Assembly: GCA_021613375.1 (NCBI GenBank)
Contig: CM038719.1
Coordinates: 1,149,720-1,213,719 of the forward strand
Direction: 5' to 3'
From: Megaleporinus macrocephalus
Lineage: Eukaryota > Chordata > Actinopteri > Characiformes > Anostomidae
Length of the DNA: 64,000 bases
Positions 50,901-59,724 of this stretch are shown one piece after another; within the stretch, counting starts at the first letter, position 1, and each line of letters starts with the position of its first letter. The translations under genes and the position numbers were made by a program. The notes beneath the pieces are model-generated. The model saw only the letters and a program-made list of their open reading frames with translations, searched no databases and was not told the origin of the DNA.

Positions 50901-51244
50901 AATTACAGTATGAGCTAACCAATCACAAGGTATTCATTCACAGAATACACAATAACAGTCTAATCAATCATAAAAGGTTGTATGTGTTGGGTTTTGTTTT
51001 TTTAATAACCCCTCTGTTCTCGGTTCCTCTGTAGAAGATCCAGGTGCTGATCACAGTCTACGACTACGATAAGCTGGGCAGCAATGATGCCATCGGGAAG
51101 TGCTGGATTGGCTACGGAGCCAGCGGAGTGGGCCTGCGCCACTGGTCAGACATGCTGGCCAATCCCAGACGCCCTGTGGCCCAGTGGCACACCCTGCAGC
51201 CCGAGGAGGAGGTGGACGCAGCGCTGAAGGCTCCAATCCGCTGA
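30240..51244 (+). CDS. syt5: Synaptotagmin (Syt5-like), nine coding exons
   Basis: Vesicle-membrane Ca2+ sensor for regulated exocytosis. Exons: 30240-30390, 41654-41668, 42120-42292, 44779-44871, 46870-47037, 47498-47665, 47816-47933, 49250-49383, 51035-51244. All are GT-AG and phases agree, giving 1230 nt and 409 aa (human SYT1 422, SYT5 386). Order: Pro/Ala-rich lumenal end (1-50), one membrane span (about 59-80) followed by Cys and a Lys/Arg-rich stop, acidic linker, C2A (about 130-255), C2B (about 257-400). C2A Ca2+ ligands D159, D165, D217, D219, D225 are present but the SYT1 S235 position is G222. C2B has D290, D296, D350, D352, D358, the polybasic KRLKKKK (308-314) and QWHTL near the end. 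GVGLRHW in the last exon resembles SYT5 (GAGLRHW) more than SYT1/2 (ELRHW), so syt5 is preferred; syt8 is possible. Confidence 0.93.
30402..39341. repeat. 34-bp minisatellite, about 8.9 kb
   Basis: About 260 copies of a unit starting aatacactactatacttcac and ending ctactacactaatg (33-bp variants lack a base at the taatg/aataca joint). The + strand has about one G per unit. It begins 11 bases after a synaptotagmin splice donor. Variant units (gagggc, aatgcag, cccgcta) mark multi-unit blocks that have themselves duplicated. Confidence 0.98.
39346..41330. repeat. tttacagtggtggtgatg minisatellite
   Basis: About 95 units of 18-24 bp built on tttacagtggtggtgatg plus a variable gatg/gttg/ggtg end. 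The + strand is nearly free of C. A 45-base block from gataatgttacactttatca occurs at about 39652 and again at about 41312. All unit lengths are multiples of three, so long frames stay open on both strands (551-574 codons). These are not genes. Confidence 0.97.
41654..41668 (+). CDS. syt5: Candidate 15-nt synaptotagmin microexon
   Basis: accataagatcaaac lies between attcacag and gtaagt. Inserted at phase 1 it changes the junction from LPMPMWAIG to LPNHKIKLPMWAIG, which aligns with SYT1 HKIPLPPWA at seven of nine positions. Because it is 15 nt, inclusion or skipping keeps the frame, so it could be constitutive or a cassette. Confidence 0.65.
41669..42119. repeat. Degenerate (CCAT)n tract before the transmembrane exon
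   Basis: ccatccatc/tatccatc-type sequence from about 41715 to 42080, then a pyrimidine tract leading to the acceptor ctctctttcag. Confidence 0.8.
42120..42292 (+). CDS. syt5: Synaptotagmin exon: transmembrane segment
   Basis: Acceptor ctctctttcag, donor gtgaga. It encodes [20 protein letters not shown], then CIYKKC with membrane-proximal cysteines (palmitoylation candidates by family), then a strongly basic run ([19 protein letters not shown]) and an acidic end. Confidence 0.93.
42382..44520. repeat. 44-bp minisatellite in the synaptotagmin intron
   Basis: About 49 copies of a unit beginning acgcttataaacgtctctct and ending gtcacttttactac. 42-bp variants lack ag (ctcagtcac for ctcagagtcac). 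The array starts 90 bases after the donor of the transmembrane exon. It is unrelated in sequence to the LINE 44-bp array. Confidence 0.96.
44521..44778. other. Intron end, AT-rich
   Basis: Short att/aat-rich sequence, nothing recognised up to the acceptor tctttcag. Confidence 0.5.
44779..44871 (+). CDS. syt5: Synaptotagmin exon: acidic linker and C2A start
   Basis: 31 codons: Glu-rich linker, then [15 protein letters not shown], the first C2A strand (GKLQYSLDYDF in SYT1). The donor gtgagag is itself the first unit of the GA tract downstream. Confidence 0.95.
44872..45515. repeat. 650-bp polypurine (GA) tract
   Basis: Almost pure purine on the + strand ((ga)n, ggga, gaaa, gata interruptions), beginning exactly at the splice donor of exon 44779-44871. 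Such tracts can form triplex (H-DNA) structures; that is known chemistry, not shown here. Confidence 0.95.
45533..46770. repeat. 9-bp minisatellite with higher-order structure
   Basis: Units gttgaaggt and gttggaggt, punctuated by gaaggagaggttgaaggt. A 65-base segment (gtaacagagagaaggagaga through taacccttcagggtgttgg) occurs at about 45480 and about 46117, so the whole block has duplicated with an offset of about 635. The multiple-of-three unit leaves long frames open on both strands. None is a gene. Confidence 0.95.
46870..47037 (+). CDS. syt5: Synaptotagmin exon: C2A first half
   Basis: 56 codons, begins [20 protein letters not shown], with Ca2+ loop 1 (D159, D165) and [20 protein letters not shown]. 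Confidence 0.97.
47070..47390. repeat. Dispersed fish repeat (agtgaacacac / gcagtgagcac)
   Basis: Shares acctggggagcagttggg and gcagtgagcacact with 8330-8470. cactagtgaacacac is locally reiterated. It occupies most of the intron after exon 46870-47037. Confidence 0.65.
47498..47665 (+). CDS. syt5: Synaptotagmin exon: C2A second half
   Basis: 56 codons with loop 3 [15 protein letters not shown]. Asp 217, 219 and 225 are kept, and the serine of SYT1 (S235) is glycine. Ends GGEKEE at the C2A-C2B linker. Confidence 0.97.
47816..47933 (+). CDS. syt5: Synaptotagmin exon: C2B start
   Basis: [20 protein letters not shown] then [14 protein letters not shown], with loop-1 Asp 290. Ends in phase 1. 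Confidence 0.97.
48010..48310. repeat. Dispersed repeat with amplified cactagtgaacacaca
   Basis: Same family as 47070-47390. Here cacacactagtgaacacaca plus tgaggcagtgagacacttac has tandemly amplified two to three times. Confidence 0.65.
48430..49249. repeat. gtgtaggtgtaa array with duplicated splice-acceptor block
   Basis: 6-bp-based units (gtgtag, gtgtaa, gtctag) fill the gaps between three copies of a block running from gagaggtctgtgtaaaggta to ctgattggtctgttcgta (about 48481-48586, 48951-49056 and 49145-49249). Only the third copy ends in the real junction cgtag/atcc; the first two continue cgtaagtgtag. Confidence 0.9.
49250..49383 (+). CDS. syt5: Synaptotagmin exon: C2B polybasic strand
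   Basis: [20 protein letters not shown] followed by [17 protein letters not shown]. Its acceptor (ctgttcgtag) has a poor pyrimidine tract and lies in the third copy of a duplicated block. Confidence 0.96.
49435..50125. repeat. 16-bp minisatellite
   Basis: Units cctagacccacctaca and cctagacccaccttca with shorter cctagaccca variants, about 40-45 copies. Nearly free of G apart from one per unit. Starts about 50 bases after a splice donor. Confidence 0.95.
50160..50960. repeat. About 44-bp minisatellite (aattacagactaat...)
   Basis: Units built from ggataactaattacagacta and atcaatcataggataaccaa, regular to about 50640 and then decaying into scattered caatcatagg words. Confidence 0.92.
51035..51244 (+). 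CDS. syt5: Synaptotagmin exon: C2B end and stop
   Basis: [20 protein letters not shown] with D350, D352 and D358, then [20 protein letters not shown] and WHTL, ending ALKAPIR and TGA. The 3' UTR runs into a Tc1 element at 51396, and no polyadenylation signal is evident before it. Confidence 0.97.
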   Translation, partial: KIQVLITVYDYDKLGSNDAIGKCWIGYGASGVGLRHWSDMLANPRRPVAQWHTLQPEEEVDAALKAPIR

Positions 51245-51395
51245 ACACACAGAGCACTCTCGTTTACCGTCACTCACATAGAGAACGTACACTCCACTTC
51301 AAACACTCCTTTATTTACCCTCCCGCACGCTAACGAGCCCTTCCCTGACAAGAGCGTCAGTCTGAGCTGAGACCATGAGACAACACACTGAAATA

Positions 51396-52429
51396 CACTG
51401 TATGGACAAAAGTATTGGGACACCTATTAATCATTCAATTCAGGTGTTTCATTCAGACCCATTATGACAGGTGTATATAGTCAAGCAGTTAACCCTGCAA
51501 TCACATTAGTGAAAGAGTGTGAGGTTCTAAAGAGCTACTGAACTCCAGCGTGGTCTGTAATAGGGTCAACCGTCAAAGGTCAGTTAGTGAAACTTCGCCA
51601 TTCCTAGATTTTCACCATCAGCTGTGAAAGTTTGATTGAACACTGGAAGTGTTTAGGAATCACAGTATCTCAGTCACAAAGTGTAAGAGCAGGTAAAGTT
51701 ACAGAGCGGGGACTCTGAGTGCTGAGCACAGTGTGTAGACATCTCCAACACTTTGCTGACCAATAGCTGCAGAGTTCAGACATCTCCTCTGGCTTCAACA
51801 TCAGCACCAACACTGTGGAGCCTCATGTCCAAGCAGCTGAACATCACCAAGCCTCACATCACTGAGCACAACACAGAGCGTCAGATAGAGTAAAGCTCCG
51901 CCGCTGGACTCTGGAGCAGTGGACACGTGTTCTGTGGAGTGACCAATCACACTTCTGTATCTGGCAGTCTGATGGTCGAGTCTGGGTTTGGAGAACACCA
52001 GGAGAACATTACCTGCCTGACTGCACTGTGACTGGAAAGTCTGAAGGAGGAGGGATGATGATGCTACAGGGGTGGGCCGAGACCCCTTCCAACTTTGTGG
52101 GAACAGCTTGTGGAAGAACCTTTTCTGTTCCACCACGACTGACTGTGTTCCCGTGTAGCAGGCTGGTTGGGTGAGTTTTGGTGTGGAAGAACTTGACTGA
52201 CCCTCCAGACCTCATTCAACATCATTGGGATGAACTAGAACAGAGATTGTGAGCCTCTTGTCCAACATCAGCATCTCACAAACGTTCTTCTGGATGAACA
52301 GCACAAGTTTCAATAGATGCTTCAAAATCTTATAGAAGCTTCCAAGAAGCTGTAGTAGCTGCCTGTGGATTTAGACGGGGGGGTCATAACAGCTCCTGTA
52401 GGCGTCCCAATACTTTTGTCCATACAGTG
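51396..52429 (+). mobile_element. Tc1/mariner-like transposon, decayed, with TA duplications
   Basis: Ends are exact inverted repeats: cactgtatggacaaaagtat at 51396 and its complement ending at 52429, flanked by TA (51394-51395 and 52430-52431). Inside, 51911-52176 still reads the transposase catalytic region: LEQWTRVLWSDQSHF, DGRVWVWRTPGEHYLPDC and a GGG box. Stops elsewhere make it non-autonomous. It lies 150 bases past the synaptotagmin stop. Confidence 0.93.
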
Positions 52430-52431
52430 TA

Positions 52432-53150
52432 TATTCATTCTGAGCTCATCATTAACGTATGATTTGTTTGAAAGCCAGAGCTGAAGTTTCAAATATCACT
52501 GAATAGAAGCCATACCTGTTTCAACATTAACACTGTGTATTGTCCATCTCCATGTTTGTTGTGGAAATGCTGGGATGAATGGAGGAACAGAAATGGAAAA
52601 AAAATATTTATTAACTTCCGTCACACATTCAGAATGTTTTTGTTCCTCTCGTGTACCATTTTAAGAGAAATATAATAATTTATCTGCGTCCTTTTATCAC
52701 ATCTGCTTATTTATCTCTAAAAACAGTGTCAGCAGGTGAGCTCATCCACACCTTCACGAGCGCTCGGTGGTTCTTTTATTCAGCGATGGTCAGTTGTTGT
52801 CCTTCAAACATGGCACGTCCAGCCACGTCACACAAAACACACAGAAAACGTTGTTGCTAATTAAAGTTTTGGAATATTTACAGATCAACAGTACACGTGC
52901 TGATAAAAGAAAGTCTGAGCTTCGCGTGACGACCTGTAATATTCCCGCCGTCGCAGCCTCGGTATGATTGGGTAGAACTTTTTAGTGTCTTTTGGCACCT
53001 AAACTCGGTTATTAGGGCGGAGAACCGTGTGTTATTGTAACTGTGAAGTGCAAGAAGCTGATTGGTTGATGTGAGAACAGTGAACATTCAAGGCTCATTT
53101 ATACTGCCTCTACAGGCGTCAGCTCCGTTGACATGGTAGTTGAGCAACAC
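52432..53150. other. 3' flank of synaptotagmin, nothing firm
   Basis: May hold the distal 3' UTR. aattaaag at 52860-52866 is a possible variant polyadenylation signal. From about 53085 the sequence (tactgcctctacaggcgtca) looks like a fish dispersed repeat. Confidence 0.35.
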
Positions 53151-53152
53151 TT

Positions 53153-53342
53153 CCAGTAGGGGGCAGTTTGGAGTAAATCAAACATGGCGGCGGTGGATGA
53201 GCTTGTAGTTCTTCATTACAGCAAAGTTACAGCATGGTTAAAATTTCTAACCAACTCGTACAACTAATCTCCAAACAGTCCCACCATTTCTTCTTCACTG
53301 TGCTCGTATGGAAGTGGTGGCATCTTGCACTGCCCCCTATGG
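53153..53342. mobile_element. Small MITE with short inverted ends
   Basis: ccagtagggggcagt at the left and actgccccctatgg at the right are inverted copies about 190 bp apart. An ATGGCGGCG start-like sequence inside (53184) reads only 27 codons. Confidence 0.5.
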
Positions 53343-53393
53343 TCTGTGGCGGTGTTGCTCCAATATATATAAATAAGTATAAATGAGCTTTAA

Positions 53394-54593
53394 AGGAACC
53401 CCGGCTGGTAACACATGTAGGTCTTAATATGATGTAATTACTCTAAATTATTAGGACACGTTATAAAAATCACTAAAAGTATCAGATTTATTAGATTTTG
53501 TGTAAAATCCGCTGCACGTGGGTCTCCATTGTTGTATCTACTGACGTGATCAGCGGGTAGTGACGTCAAATGGTTTCAGTAACCGGCCGTCACGCTGGAG
53601 CACAGCTAGCTACTAAACATGCTACTGTTCAGTCTTTACAGTTTGAACTAGAACTCAACATTTCTGACATCAGCGGTGACATCACACACCACGTTAGTGT
53701 AAATGGTGAACAGAGAGGGTGGAGGAGAGAGTGACACAGTGCTGGAGTTGTTGTGAAGCTGTGTGTTGGTGTTGACGGAGAAGGAGAGTGTCTGTTAAAG
53801 GAGCTCCGCTTTCTAGCAGGAAACATTCACACTCAGTAAACAGCTCGATACACTGAACGGGAGTGTCTCTGAGCTTCACACTCCTTTATTAGTGAAGTAG
53901 TATGTTCACTACTAAGAATGGACTTTCACCTTCAGGATCCACAAACGAGGAGAAGCAGCTGACGCTAACGCTAAACGTTCTCAGGAGAGAGTCCAGCGCA
54001 TGTTCACGTTCACGGTTCTTCTCGCGGTTTTCCATAATCTGGAGCTTCTGGACTTCCTGTGTGGGGAAACTGTGGCACTGCATTGTGTTTTAGTCTAAAC
54101 TTAAAACCAACAGCCTCCGTCAAGTCTCTCACCAGTGGTGGTCTACTGAACCACTCAAACTCATCCAGACTGGAGTGAGGAGAGCAGAGCGGGGGTCTTT
54201 GGGTAGCTGTGTTGGTCCACACGCTGCTTCACTAACTATTCTCCTTGTTTATGTTTGTGAAGCTGTTTAGACTAATATCAGTCTTCACACTGCCTTTCAC
54301 TGAAACAACATCAACAACACAATGTACATGGTTTTCTTTAAGCTAGGTTAGTAACTAACACTCACTCCTTCACACCACAGTCCAGTTCAGACCTGAAACC
54401 ATCTGACCTCATCTACCCAGCAGGCATTGCTCCTCAGTAATAATGTCTGTGTCCATATGTTACATATTTAGAATAAAAGAGTTAATTTATTAATAAATCT
54501 GATACTTTTAGTGATTTTTTTACAACATGTCCTAATAATTTAGAGTCATTTCATCATATAAATGCTTACAAGTGTTACCAGCCGGCGTTCTCT
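53394..54593. mobile_element. 1.2-kb long-TIR DNA element flanked by TTAA
   Basis: The first about 110 bases and the last about 115 bases are inverted copies: aggaaccccggctggtaaca at the left, and agagaacgccggctggtaac as the complement of the right. Further in, both share actctaaattattaggaca and atcactaaaagtatcagatt. TTAA lies on both sides (53390-53393 and 54594-54597). TTAA duplication is typical of piggyBac-like elements. No transposase is recognisable inside, so it would be non-autonomous. Superfamily is inferred. Confidence 0.7.
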
Positions 54594-54597
54594 TTAA

Positions 54598-55261
54598 TAC
54601 CTACGTGCTTAATACACACCTGAGGAACCAGCAGCCTAGCGGAAACACCGCTAACTCCACTCAGACCGGCAGTTTGAGAAACCCATACTCCACGGTTTAC
54701 GCCTCAGTCCTTTCTTTAACCCTGTATCTGTCACTGTGATTGACGTCCCGGTGCCCTGCCCCAAGGCTAACAGGCCACCACACTGCGAGAGCTTCCTGTC
54801 CTTCATCAGGATCTCGTTCTTGGAAGGTTTTCATGTTTGTGTTTAGACTGCATGTGAGTGTGAAAGTGTTTGCTCGTGTTGTTCTGCCCTGTTTTCAACC
54901 CTTGTTCTGTGAAAATGCCTGGAAATACAACGGCAGGATAAAATCAAGGCTGGTGTGTTTTATTTTCTCTCAGAGGAAATGGTCTGAAGGCCGTTACCAT
55001 TAGAGGCCTCTGGCTTCCTGCAGGAAACATTTCAATCCCATTAGGAAACCATCAGGTCATTAGAATCACTCACACTGTAATACTGAGCCGTCAGGAAAAC
55101 ATCTAGCAGCTGGTTCTGGTGGTGACTTCTGGAGAACATCTGATCAGGGTGTCTGCACTTCAGTAAAATTCATATTTCATTCACACGATTAATGAGTCTG
55201 AAATTAGAACGACCAGCAAGCAAATTTAGTTTAATTTACATTAAATCAGACACACAGTTAG
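54598..55261. other. Intergenic, nothing recognised
   Basis: No supported feature. Confidence 0.4.
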
Positions 55262-56345
55262 ACTCCAGAAGATTGGACTGACTGAACTGCAGGAGATCAG
55301 ACTGACTGAACTGTGTGAGAACTGCAGGGGATCAAACTGACTGAACTGCAGGAGATAAGACTGACTGAACTGCAGGAGATCAGACTGACTGAACTGCAGG
55401 AGATCAGACTGACTGAACTGCAGGAGATCAGACTGACTGAACTGTGTGAGAACTGCAGGAGATCAAACTGACTGAACTGCAGGAGATAAGACTGACTGAA
55501 CTGCAGGAGATAAGACTGACTGAACTGCAGGAGATAAGACTGACTGAACTGCAGGAGATCAGACTGACTGAACTGCAGGAGATCAGACTGACTGAACTGC
55601 AGGAGATCAGACTGACTGAACTGTGTGAGAACTGCAGGGGATCAAACTGACTGAACTGCAGGAGATAAGACTGACTGAACTGCAGGAGATCAGACTGACT
55701 GAACTGTGTGAGAACTGCAGGGGATCAAACTGACTGAACTGCAGGAGATAAGACTGACTGAACTGCAGGAGATAAGACTGACTGAACTGCAGGAGATCAG
55801 ACTGACTGAACTGCAGGAGATTAGACTGACTGAACTGTGTGAGAACCACAGGGGATTGGACTGACTGAACTGCGGGAGATCAGACTGAGTGAACTGCAGG
55901 AGAACAGGCTGACTGAACTGTGTGAGAACCGCAGGGGATTGGACTGACTGAACTGCGGGAGATCAGACTGACTGAACTATAGGAGATCAGACTGACTGAA
56001 CTGTGTGAGAACTGCAGGGGATTGGACTGACTAAACTGCGGGAGATCAGACTGACAGAACTGCAGGAGATTGAACTGACTAAGTTCTGGGAGATCAGACT
56101 GACTGAACTGTGTGAGAACTGCAGGGGATTGGACTGACTAAACTGCGGGAGATCAGACTGACAGAACTGCAGGAGATTGAACTGACTAAGTTCTGGGAGA
56201 TCAGACTGACTGAACTGTGTGAGAACTGCAGGGGATTGGACTGACTAAACTGTGGGAGATCAGACTGACTGAACTGCAGGAGATCAGACTGACTGAACTG
56301 CCGGAGATTGGACTGAACTGTGGGAGATCAGACTGAATTGTGGAA
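55262..56345. repeat. 24-bp minisatellite
   Basis: Units of gactgactgaactgcaggag plus atca, with a longer form containing ctgtgtgagaactgcagggg. About 42 units; the right half (after 55850) is more diverged. Confidence 0.95.
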
Positions 56346-56426
56346 GAGTTGGCAGCCCTGGCTACATTAGACTCGTAGCTGCAGTGTGAAAGGAAGCAGC
56401 CGTCAGACAGCAGGCCTGTTCCATCT

Positions 56427-57042
56427 GATGAACTGTGCTGTGATGAACTGTGCGGTGTGATGAACTGCGCTGTGTGATGAACTGTGCTGTGATGAACTGT
56501 GCTGTGTGATGAACTGCGCTGTGTGATGAACTGCACTGTGTGATGAACTGCGCTGTGTGATAAACTGCGCTGTGTGATGAACTGCGCTGTGATGAACTGC
56601 GCTGTGTGATGAACTGTGCTGTGTGATGAACTGTGCTGTGATGAACTGTGCTGTGATGAACTGCGCTGTGTGATGAACTGTGCTGTGTGATGAACTGCGC
56701 TGTGTGATGAACTGCGCTGTGTGATGAACTGCGCTGTGTGATGAACTGCGCTGTGTGATGAACTGTGCTGTGTGATGAACTGCGCTGTGTGATGAACTGC
56801 GCTGTGTGATGAACTGCGCTGTGTGATGAACTGCGCTGTGTGATGAACTGCGCTGTGTGATGAACTGCGCTGTGTGATGAACTGTGCTGTGTGATGAACT
56901 GCGCTGTGTGATGAACTGCGCTGTGTGATGAACTGCGCTGTGTGATGAACTGCGCTGTGTGATGAACTGTGCTGTGTGATGAACTGCGCTGTGTGATGAA
57001 CTGTGCTGTGTGATGAACTGTGCTGTGTGATGAACTGTGCCG
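56427..57042. repeat. 17-bp minisatellite
   Basis: About 37 copies of tgatgaactgcgctgtg, with 12-bp variants tgatgaactgtgctg. The 17-bp period visits all frames, yet no stop arises on the minus strand, giving open frames of 234 and 337 codons (ITQRSSSHSAVHH-type). These are artefacts. Confidence 0.96.
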
Positions 57043-57257
57043 GGGCAGTGAGCGTGTATGAACCATGAGGGAGCTGTTTGGTTGCAGGGGCAGTGTGAGG
57101 TATGTGGAACAGGCCTGAGCTGGAGCTGCTGTTGGACGGCAGCGCAGAGTCTGGATTAATCTTCTGTTCTGTTTGTGACGTGATGCAGGAGCAGAGCCGG
57201 CCTAAGCCAAACATGTGAGCAGGGAATTAGAGAGGGGTGGAGAGGATGAACGACAGC

Positions 57258-57259
<2 letters not shown>
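57043..57259. other. Short spacer, nothing recognised
   Basis: Unique-looking sequence between two arrays, no supported feature. Confidence 0.4.

Positions 57260-57332
<73 letters not shown>
57260..57332. repeat. (GA)n microsatellite
   Basis: About 35 GA units with single interruptions. Confidence 0.95.
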
Positions 57333-57333
<1 letters not shown>

Positions 57334-57412
57334 GCTAAGGTCACCCAGCAGGAGGGAGGAGCACACCACAGAGCTCTGGATACCTGTCAAACCTGTGTTA
57401 TATATATACTGA

Positions 57413-57727
57413 CCACTGTATCAGCTCCACTGACCATACAGGACCTCCACTCACTGTCCACTGTATCAGCTCCACTGACCATACAGGACCTCCACTCACT
57501 GTCCACTGTATCAGCTCCACTGACCATACAGGACCTACACTCACTGTCCACTGTATCAGCTCCACTGACCATACAGGACCTCCACTCACTGTCCACTGTA
57601 TCAGCTCCACTGACCATACAGGACCTCCACTCACTGTCCACTGTATCAGCTCCACTGACCATACAGGAGCTCCACTCACTGTCCACTGTATCAGCTCCAC
57701 TGACCACACAGGACCTACACTTACAGA
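57413..57727. repeat. 45-bp minisatellite seeded by a MITE arm
   Basis: Seven exact-length copies, starting 57413, 57458, 57503, 57548, 57593, 57638 and 57683. The unit begins ccactgtatcagctccactg and ends tccactcactgt. It is the left inverted arm of the MITE family seen at 14775. Confidence 0.95.
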
Positions 57728-57890
57728 CTGTAGTTCATCTGATTCTCTGTATACTTTGATACTCTGTTCTTGATCAGGACCCCCACAGGACCACCACAGA
57801 GCAGATACTATTAGGGAGGTGGGTCATTCTCAGCACTGCAGTGACACTGACGTGGTGGTGGTAGTTAGTTAGTGTTGATGTGGATCAATC
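57728..57890. mobile_element. MITE body, right arm missing
   Basis: acttacagactgtagttcat and gattctctgtatacttt match 14811-14856. The right inverted arm of the family is not found here, so this copy is truncated or rearranged. Confidence 0.65.
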
Positions 57891-59446
57891 TTCAAGATTC
57901 ACACCTTGATTCGTTCCAGCACATCTCCAGGAGAGGTCTTTACCACAGAGCCTGCTGGACACAGTCACACTAACTAAAAGTGTACTGCACTGCTAGGCCA
58001 CCAGGTGGTGCTCTATAGCAACTGTCAGCGCACTGGCACTGGGGCAAGCGAGATATGTTGCAAAAGAGCTACACGTCTTCCTCCTCACGCTGTTTCACAA
58101 TTCCTGCAATCAGATGCCAGAGGCAAAGTGAGCGTGTCCTTACTGGGTGTCCGTCTGCAAGCTGCTTACGCAAGACAAAAGAGTTTGCGGTGCCTCCTCC
58201 CAAGATCCCCGCGAGGAAAGCTGAGAGCAGCCGTGGAACCATGAGGGCTTGCAGTATCGACACAGCCGAGTGACTCATTAAAGACATGTGCCCTGACTTG
58301 TGGACTGCAGGCGCTCATTCACTCAGCTCACGCATGACTGGGAGTACACTGGGCCTCAGTTCAAAGCTCACATTCACACTGGGGTAGAGGGGGCCTCTTA
58401 CACCCCCCTCCAACAGAAACACACATTTTCCTTCTAAATGTAGTCCATCAACCACAACGCGCTTGGTGTCCTTCCTTGTACTTTCTTCAGAGTTGCGCTG
58501 GAGCTGAGCGGCTAACGCTGCTGCTAGTGGAAGCCGATAGCACATCGGTTAGACTGCATGACTGAACACGTTCCTGCTGTGTTCATACTGCGCTTGAGGT
58601 TTACTGTATACAGATGTTCACTCCAGCTGAGTAGGAATCCACATTTCCCGAAGTAAACCAATAAATCACAGCTACATTCCGGGCTGCTAATAGGAATGTT
58701 AGCATGTTAGCATAGCTGTGGCCTGTAAAACACTTACATATGTAGCAGTTTTTTAGTATGTCCCAGTGTTTCGCCATCTGGATAGACTGTGACTCACATT
58801 CAAAATCAGTGATGTATTCTGAACTTCCAGAATGCCTGGAGTGACCTTAAACGATTACAATCTGAGTCAGCTTCTGATTCACCGGCTTCTCAGTCCAATT
58901 TTCCACTCCAGCTTAAGTTCACGAAGTACAGCACAGTTAACTGGGCCAGAGCAACACTGATCCAGAGACAGCTCACTCTCAGTCTGGAAAGCATCAGGAT
59001 GGAAAGCTGTGGAGTGCCCTACTTTCAGATCCAGCAGACACACGTTGCTCTTCCTGCCTACCTCCCCAGCTCAGAGACAGAGGTCTCTTCCAGACTCCCC
59101 ACAGAGAGTCTCAGAGGGTCCAGGTAGCTCGTACAGTGTTTAAAGCAGGGGTGGCTGTAGGCTTAGAGGTTTAGGGCTGCTGAGCACCCAAATTAGAACA
59201 GCTCATAATAAAGCTATATTTTAAAGTCAGTTCGGAATATCAATCCCTAAACACGGTGACTGGAAAGACACCAATAAATCTTAAAAAAACCTTAGTTTAT
59301 AAATCTTAGTTAACAAATGTATTAAGACCTTTTATGAAAAGTAAAATATAATAAAGGATAAAGAGAAGAAACTCAGGGCTTGAATTTAGGGCTTGATCTG
59401 GATCATATTGGCCTTACTTGAATATAAGAATCAAATATCTATAGCT
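57891..59446. other. Intergenic, no confident feature
   Basis: Open frames at 58005-58287 (both strands) and 58315-58545 (-) have no family I recognise and no splice context. gccaccaggtggtgctctat near 57998 is a short inverted motif common in dispersed fish repeats. Confidence 0.4.
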
Positions 59447-59448
59447 GA

Positions 59449-59521
<73 letters not shown>

Positions 59522-59544
59522 CACACACACACACACACACACAC
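59447..59544. repeat. (CA)n microsatellite with ctct interruptions
   Basis: Three CA blocks separated by two ctctca interruptions. Confidence 0.96.
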
Positions 59545-59724
59545 ATTGTTATGTTATTGTATCATCTCTTCATATCTGATCATTCTGTATCAATAATGAT
59601 CTAATACACAAACAGACAGCTCTACTCTATACCTTAACTTTAATAACACACAGACTAACCACCAGCACAGCAGCTACAGCTTCTCTCTCCTTTATAAACA
59701 GTAAACAGACCACCTGCAGCATTA

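Noticed and set aside
53184..53267. ATGGCGGCG start with good context
   Set aside because: 27 codons then stop, inside a small inverted-end MITE; no donor with a partner exon.
56201..57214. Frames of 337 and 234 codons (-)
   Set aside because: 17-bp array translation; both frames give the same His/Ser/Thr pattern.
58005..58545. Overlapping frames on both strands
   Set aside because: No recognised family, no splice context; left as unassigned.
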